This document shows, piece by piece, positions 58,836 through 64,000 of a stretch of 64,000 nt of DNA (position 1 is the first letter of the stretch; the number at the start of each line of letters is the position of its first letter). Below the pieces are notes generated by a model, which saw only the letters and a list, made by a program, of their open reading frames with translations, did no database searches and was not told where the DNA came from. Both the position numbers and the translations under genes were made by a program. This DNA comes from Meloidogyne chitwoodi. Lineage: Eukaryota > Nematoda > Chromadorea > Rhabditida > Meloidogynidae. Location: positions 682,001 to 746,000 of the forward strand of contig JACZZP010000016.1 of the NCBI GenBank assembly GCA_015183035.1, given 5' to 3'.

Positions 58836-61800
58836 ATGTTAAAAAGTTTGTTTGCTCAATATCACTCTATTATTTTTTTAATTTTAATAGAAATGCTTAT
58901 TTCATCTTTTAAAGCTTTAATTTTATCAGGGGGAAGAGAATCTTTTGCTAGGTAATTTATTTAAATTAAATAAAATTATTTAATTTATTTATTAAATTAA
59001 TTAATTAATTTTTAGATATCCAAAATGGGCCCAAACATTAGAAAATGAAATTAAATTTGAATTTAAAACAAAACAATCAAATGCTATAATTATTTATACA
59101 GATGATGGTTTAATTAAATTAATTTAATTTAATTAATAAAAAAAATATTTTTTAAGGAGCAATTAATCACAATTTTTTAATTATTAGTATACTTGAAAAT
59201 TATATACTTGTTGAATTTAAAATTGGTGAAATTGATGAATTATTTGCATCAAAAAGACAAAATATTTATCTAACAGAAACTAACGTAAATGATGGAAAAT
59301 GGCATTATTTTACTTTTTTTCAAGTAATTAATTTTTTTAAAAATTATTTTAATTTTTTAAAAGGCTTGGGAAAATATTAAAATACAAATTGATGAAGAAA
59401 TTATTTTTCATTTATTGGACAAACAAAAAAGTTTTTCACTTGGAAATATTAGAACAAATTCTGATATTTTTGTTGGTGGAATACCTAAGGTAATTAATTA
59501 AAAATAAATTTTAAATTATTTAAATTTTAAATAATTTTTATATTTTTTATTTTAATTTTGGATTTATTTTTCTTCAATTTAAAATATTCTTATTTAAAAA
59601 AATATATTTTTATACTATTTTTGCCACTCATACCACTAGGGATTTGACTTCACACATTTTTAGATATTTTCTTTCCTTTTTTTTTATTTTTAAAATTAGA
59701 AGAGACACTAAATGATCTTGTAAAAAACTAAAAAAGAAGTATATAAATAACATATATTTTATTTAAAAAAAAAATAAAATATAAAATAGAAAATAAAATG
59801 AATATTTAAAAAAATTAAATTAAAAATAGGTATATTTAAATTAAATTAAATAGATATTTAATTTAAGGATATTGAAAAGCTTAGTGCCCCTTTAAGAAGA
59901 TATTCTAGACGTTTTGCTGGGTCAATTAGAAATTTAATGTACAGAATATATCCACAGGGAATGGCTGCACCTTTAATGATTGACTCTTTTGGAACTAGAA
60001 AAACAGATGATGATTATTGTTTTTTGTAAGAGATTTATTTAATTATATTTAATATAATAATTATAGAAGAGAATTGAAAATTAAATTTGCCATAAAATTA
60101 TGAGATATTAATTATTTAGAAAATAATTAAGAAATTTGGTACTTTCCCAAAAATTGATTTTTACTTGGCACTAATTAATTTTTATAATTTTTTTTCTCTA
60201 GTGGACAAAATTATTCAAAAAATCAAAAACAACCACAAAGTTCAAAAAATGAAGTAAACAACAATTTTTGTAATAATTATGGAATTTGTTATAGTGCAAA
60301 TAATGGTCCCCGTTGTGATTGTTTCTTTTCTGATTATGAGGGAAGAAAATGCGAAAATAGTTTTGATATTTTTATTTATTTTTATTTTTTATTTTTTAAA
60401 GAAAAACCAAGTACAGAAGTTTCATTTTTTGGTAATGAATGGTTAGGTTATGATAATATTAATAAAAATGAACAATTATTTGAAAAAAATAATAATGAAA
60501 TTAAAGAAGAAGATTTAGACCTTTTAGCTGTTTGGAGTCATCGAGAAATTTTTAATATTTCTTTTAGAACAAATTTTTCCAAAAATTCACTAATTTTTGT
60601 TGCTGGAGATTCTAAGGTTTTAAAAAAAATATTTTTTATTTTTAATTAAATTAAATTAATTTTTTAGAGTAATTTAAAATTAACAATTGAGAACGGAGAA
60701 CTTTTAACAACCCATCAATTAGAAAATACAGAAAAACGCTTAATTAGAGTACAAGAACGCACTCAACGATTTACTTTGCGTTTTGATGATAATTTATGGC
60801 ATAGTGTTTGTATTATAAGAGAATTACATTCAGTCAGTTTTAATTAAATTTTTATAACTATTTGAATTAATAATTAAAAATTAATACTTTTTATTTAATA
60901 ATATCACTTCCCCCATCTCTAATTATACTTAAACGTATATAAATATACTGTATATAAAGATGGAGAGAAATTACCAGTGCTTGGAATTTCCGATTTTTAT
61001 CTTACCAAGTTCATACCGAGATATGAGGTATGATTTTGTTATGACCTTCTAAGCACTGATCTTGACTCAAGAAAAAATCCAAGTCAAGAAAATCCAGAAT
61101 CCCCAAAAAAATTCCTGGATCTTGACTTTAAGAAGAATAAAGTCAAGACATACAGGTCTATAATTATTAAAATATAATAAATTATATTTTAAATTTTATT
61201 AGTTTTTTTTTAATATTTTTATAATATTATTATTATTACCTTAAACTTTTATTAATTAAATTAGTTTTATATCTAATTTATATTTATAATTTATCATATC
61301 TTAAATTCTAGCCTGGATTTAAAGGTTCAGTCTTCTCGGTAGGTTAGCCGGCAATATTTGATTTTTTTAAATTCATTTTCTATTTTTATTTGCTGTATTT
61401 CTTTTAAAAAATAATTCTTTTGAGAAACATTTTTCTTTAATTAATTTTCTTTTGTTTGCTGTGGCCATTCTTGGCATATTTTTTATATCTTCCTTTTGCT
61501 ATGAATTTTTACTTTTCTTTTTTTTTTAATTTTATTTTTCAGATTCGTTTAATTGTTGACGATGTTTTTGATCAAAAAGTTAAGCAATTTACTCCACAAT
61601 TACAATGGTTAGGAAATTCATTCTTTTATATTGGAGGTGTACCTCAAACATTGGAATATTTAATGCCTCAAGATTATTTATTACCTTTTCGTGGATGTTT
61701 AAAAAAGGTTTTAAAAAATAAAAAATAAATCTGTCTTTTCTTTTACTTGTACAAAAGTCCGTAACTTGTTATCTACAAATTAATAATATTTAATAATTTT

Positions 61801-63888
61801 TTAAAAATTATTTTTGCTAAAATTGTCTTAATTTTATTTATTTATCTTTTCGTAACTGAAAAATAATTTTTATAAGTAAAATAAATTTATTAACTTGTGG
61901 AAGGACTTTGTACGAGTAAAAGAATTAACTAAGTATTTAAAATTATTTTTTTTAATAATTTACTTTTAGATATTTTTTCAATCGGGTCCAGTTGAAATTA
62001 ATTTAATACAATTAGCAGATCAAGGATTTGGACAATCTAATGGTTTAATATTTTTATAAAAAATATTAATTAAATAATTTAATTTAAAGTCCAAACATTT
62101 GGTGATATTGTCTTCTCTTGTATGCCTAGTGCACAAAATGCTCCTTTAGTTTTTTCTTTTAATAATGGCAATAATTATACAAAATTACCTGCTTGGCGTT
62201 CTCCTTCTCGTGGAACTTTAGGTACAAAATTTTTTTTTAATTTTGATTTTTTAAATTAATTTTAAGCTTTCCAATTTCGAACATTAACTCCTGATGGCCT
62301 AATTCTTTATCATGGAATGTCACAATGCAAAAATTTTACAATTTGTGATTATTTGGCTTTTGAATTAATTAATGGGCATTTATTTGTAAGTTAATTTTTA
62401 ATTTTAAAAATATTTTATTTTTTAAGATGATTGTAAATCTTGGTTCTGGTGATATTAGACTTCAGGTAAAGAATATAAATTTTGAATTATTATTTTTAAT
62501 AAATTAAAGGGACTTATTTTATATGTTCCTCTTTTACCTAAAATTCCAAAAAAAAATTTTTTAATTTAAAATTATATTAAAAATATTTATTTTTATGCCT
62601 CTGCCAAAGCTTTAAATGATGGTCTATGGCACAGTGTAATTATGGAAAGAAGTGGACGTAAAGGTTAGAAACAGATTTTTAATTATTTTAAATTAATATA
62701 TTGACTATAAAAAAATCAAATTTATTTAAATTTATTTATTATTTTTTGTTTAGGTTTTATCTCAGTTGATTCACTTAGAACAGAATTTTCATGTCCAGGA
62801 ATTTCAGCTAATTTAGATATTGGTATATATAAATTTTTTTAAATATTTTAAATATTTAATAATTTAGATGAACCAATTTTTCTTGGAGCTGTTCCCTGGC
62901 CTGACCCATTTTCTTCTCAACAAAATAATAATTATAATAATCATCCTAAAATTGAAGCTGTAACAATTATTCAATTGGAAGAGTCTTTCGAATTAAAAAA
63001 AAATTTTCCTTCATCTGTATATTAAATTATTTAAATTTTTAATTGTTTTTTTAAAGGTTTGGACAATAAATCTTAGACAAGGATTTTTTGGTTGTATGAA
63101 AAATATTCGTTTAAATGGAATAAATATAGAAATAGCACATATATTTCATTCAAATAAATTATTGGCAACAGAAAAGGAATTGGATAACAATAAAAAATTA
63201 AAATCAACGAATGAATGTAAATTAAATATAAATTAATTTTATTAAATAAAATAATTATTTTATACCTAAATTAATTAATAATAAAATATTTTATTTTTTT
63301 AATTTAATTTATAAAATAATTAATAATAATTCATTTACTTTTTAAATTTAAAAATAATTAATAATTTAATTTTAATTTTCTAGCAATATCACTTGGTTGT
63401 CCCTTCTCTTTTTCTTCTGATTTTTGTAAAAAATTTGGAAATAAAAATCCCTGTAAAAATGGTGGTATTTGTTCTTCTTCTCATAATACATTTAATTGTG
63501 ATTGTTCTGATACTCCTTTTGATGGAATTAATTGTCAACAAAGTTGTTTTTTTAATTTAATTTTTTAAATTAAATTAATTTTAAAGAGCCTCGTCCTTTA
63601 CCTTTTCCACTACCCGAATCTCTCTCTTCAAAATTTATTTTCTCAGATTCTTGGCAATTAGAGTCTGAAATTTTGGAAATTAAATTTAGACCAAAATTAA
63701 TTGAATTTAATGAAGAAAATAAAAAACAAAAAAAACTTTTTGTTTTAATTGATACAAAATTATTTAAAATTAAAGAAAAAAGAGAAGATAAAAAGAGAGA
63801 AGATAAACAACAACAACGTTTTTTAGTTGCAATTACTGCAAGTGGAGGAATACTAGTTAATTGGGTATTTCAAGGCAATGAAGAAAAT
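58836..63888 (+). CDS. nrx-1: Neurexin, 5' part (continues beyond the window)
   Basis: Exons 58836..58951, 59016..59107, 59157..59323, 59364..59489, 59868..60025, 60202..60359, 60402..60616, 60668..60832, 61543..61707, 61970..62042, 62090..62221, 62267..62385, 62427..62465, 62597..62663, 62754..62822, 62868..63016, 63057..63216, 63384..63542, 63587..63888+; 877 codons so far. Signal peptide, then LNS1 (SGGRESFARYPKW, NDGKWHYFTFF, FAGSIRNLMY), EGF1 (FCNNYGICYS, RCDCFFSDYEGRKC), LNS2 (LWHSVCIIRELHSIRLIVDD, LPFRGCLKKIFF), LNS3 (LTPDGLILYHG, LNDGLWHSVIMERSGR, GFFGCMKNIRLNG), EGF2 (PCKNGGICSSS, NCDC) and the start of LNS4. Neurexins are presynaptic adhesion receptors for neuroligins and other partners. 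This LNS-EGF-LNS-LNS-EGF order is that of alpha-neurexin. The acceptor before 62597 is not AG, although the phase fits. Confidence 0.9.
61740..61922. mobile_element. MITE in a neurexin intron
   Basis: Imperfect inverted arms of about 32 nt: left CTTTTACTTGTACAAAAGTC..., right the mirror ...GACTTTGTACGAGTAAAAG. It fills most of the intron between the exons ending at 61707 and starting at 61970. No clear target duplication. Confidence 0.65.
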
Positions 63889-64000
63889 GTTTGTATTTTT
63901 TTTAAATTAATTTTTAAAAAAATAAAAAAAAATGTCTTATTTCTATGTTTACACAATAATAATTAAAATACAATAAAATATTTATATAAAAAAAATCATT

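Overview
The window is very AT-rich (gene-poor stretches look well above 75% A+T) and eukaryotic. Genes are cut by many short GT-AG introns, often 39-60 nt, with TTTTAG/TTTCAG acceptors. Gene content is that of a nematode: an srsx-class chemoreceptor, a MATH-BTB tandem array, neurexin, YGGW/caenacin-like secreted peptides and many small secreted proteins. Composition and style suggest a plant-parasitic tylenchid such as Meloidogyne. That genus assignment is inference. All exon models were assembled by hand from splice signals and reading-frame continuity.

Layout. 0.8-2.1 kb: dual-specificity phosphatase (minus). 2.1-12.2 kb: about 10 kb with no convincing gene, but with four copies of a 12-nt CACGTG-centred palindrome between 7.2 and 10.3 kb. 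12.2-13.0 kb: small secreted protein. 13.1-17.9 kb: tandem duplication of a beta-1,3-glucuronyltransferase. Copy A carries a 1-nt frameshift; copy B carries an extra 39-nt intron flanked by a 12-nt direct repeat; a hAT transposase relic lies between them. 18.0-18.5 kb: long-TIR element. 18.9-21.0 kb: small two-TM gene and a BED zinc-finger gene with a signal-like N-terminus (both minus), then a dead copy of the two-TM gene at 21.7-21.9 kb. 23.2-23.8 kb: Gly-rich peptide precursor. 24.3-25.3 kb: MITEs. 25.4-35.9 kb: four tandem MATH-BTB genes, the second broken by a hAT MITE. 36.3-36.6 kb: secreted Glu/Lys-rich precursor (minus). 37.6-41.3 kb: secreted EndoG-like nuclease with a degenerate internal duplication, closely followed by a Lys-rich coiled-coil gene (41.5-43.1 kb) with no visible start. 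43.9-46.4 kb: two peptide precursors with a shared prepro exon and unrelated mature peptides. 47.2-49.3 and 55.1-57.0 kb: a pair of paralogous secreted proteins flanking a foldback element with 281-nt arms (50.2-51.3 kb) and an srsx receptor (53.0-54.7 kb). 57.6 kb: small basic ORF. 58.8 kb to the end: 5' part of neurexin.

The strongest observations are the intron present in only one glucuronyltransferase copy, the switch of mature peptide between two precursors with the same signal exon, the hAT MITE sitting on a splice acceptor whose target duplication supplies the AG, and the foldback element with apparently identical arms. I see no tRNA, rRNA or CRISPR, and I did not recognise a clearly new multi-gene system.
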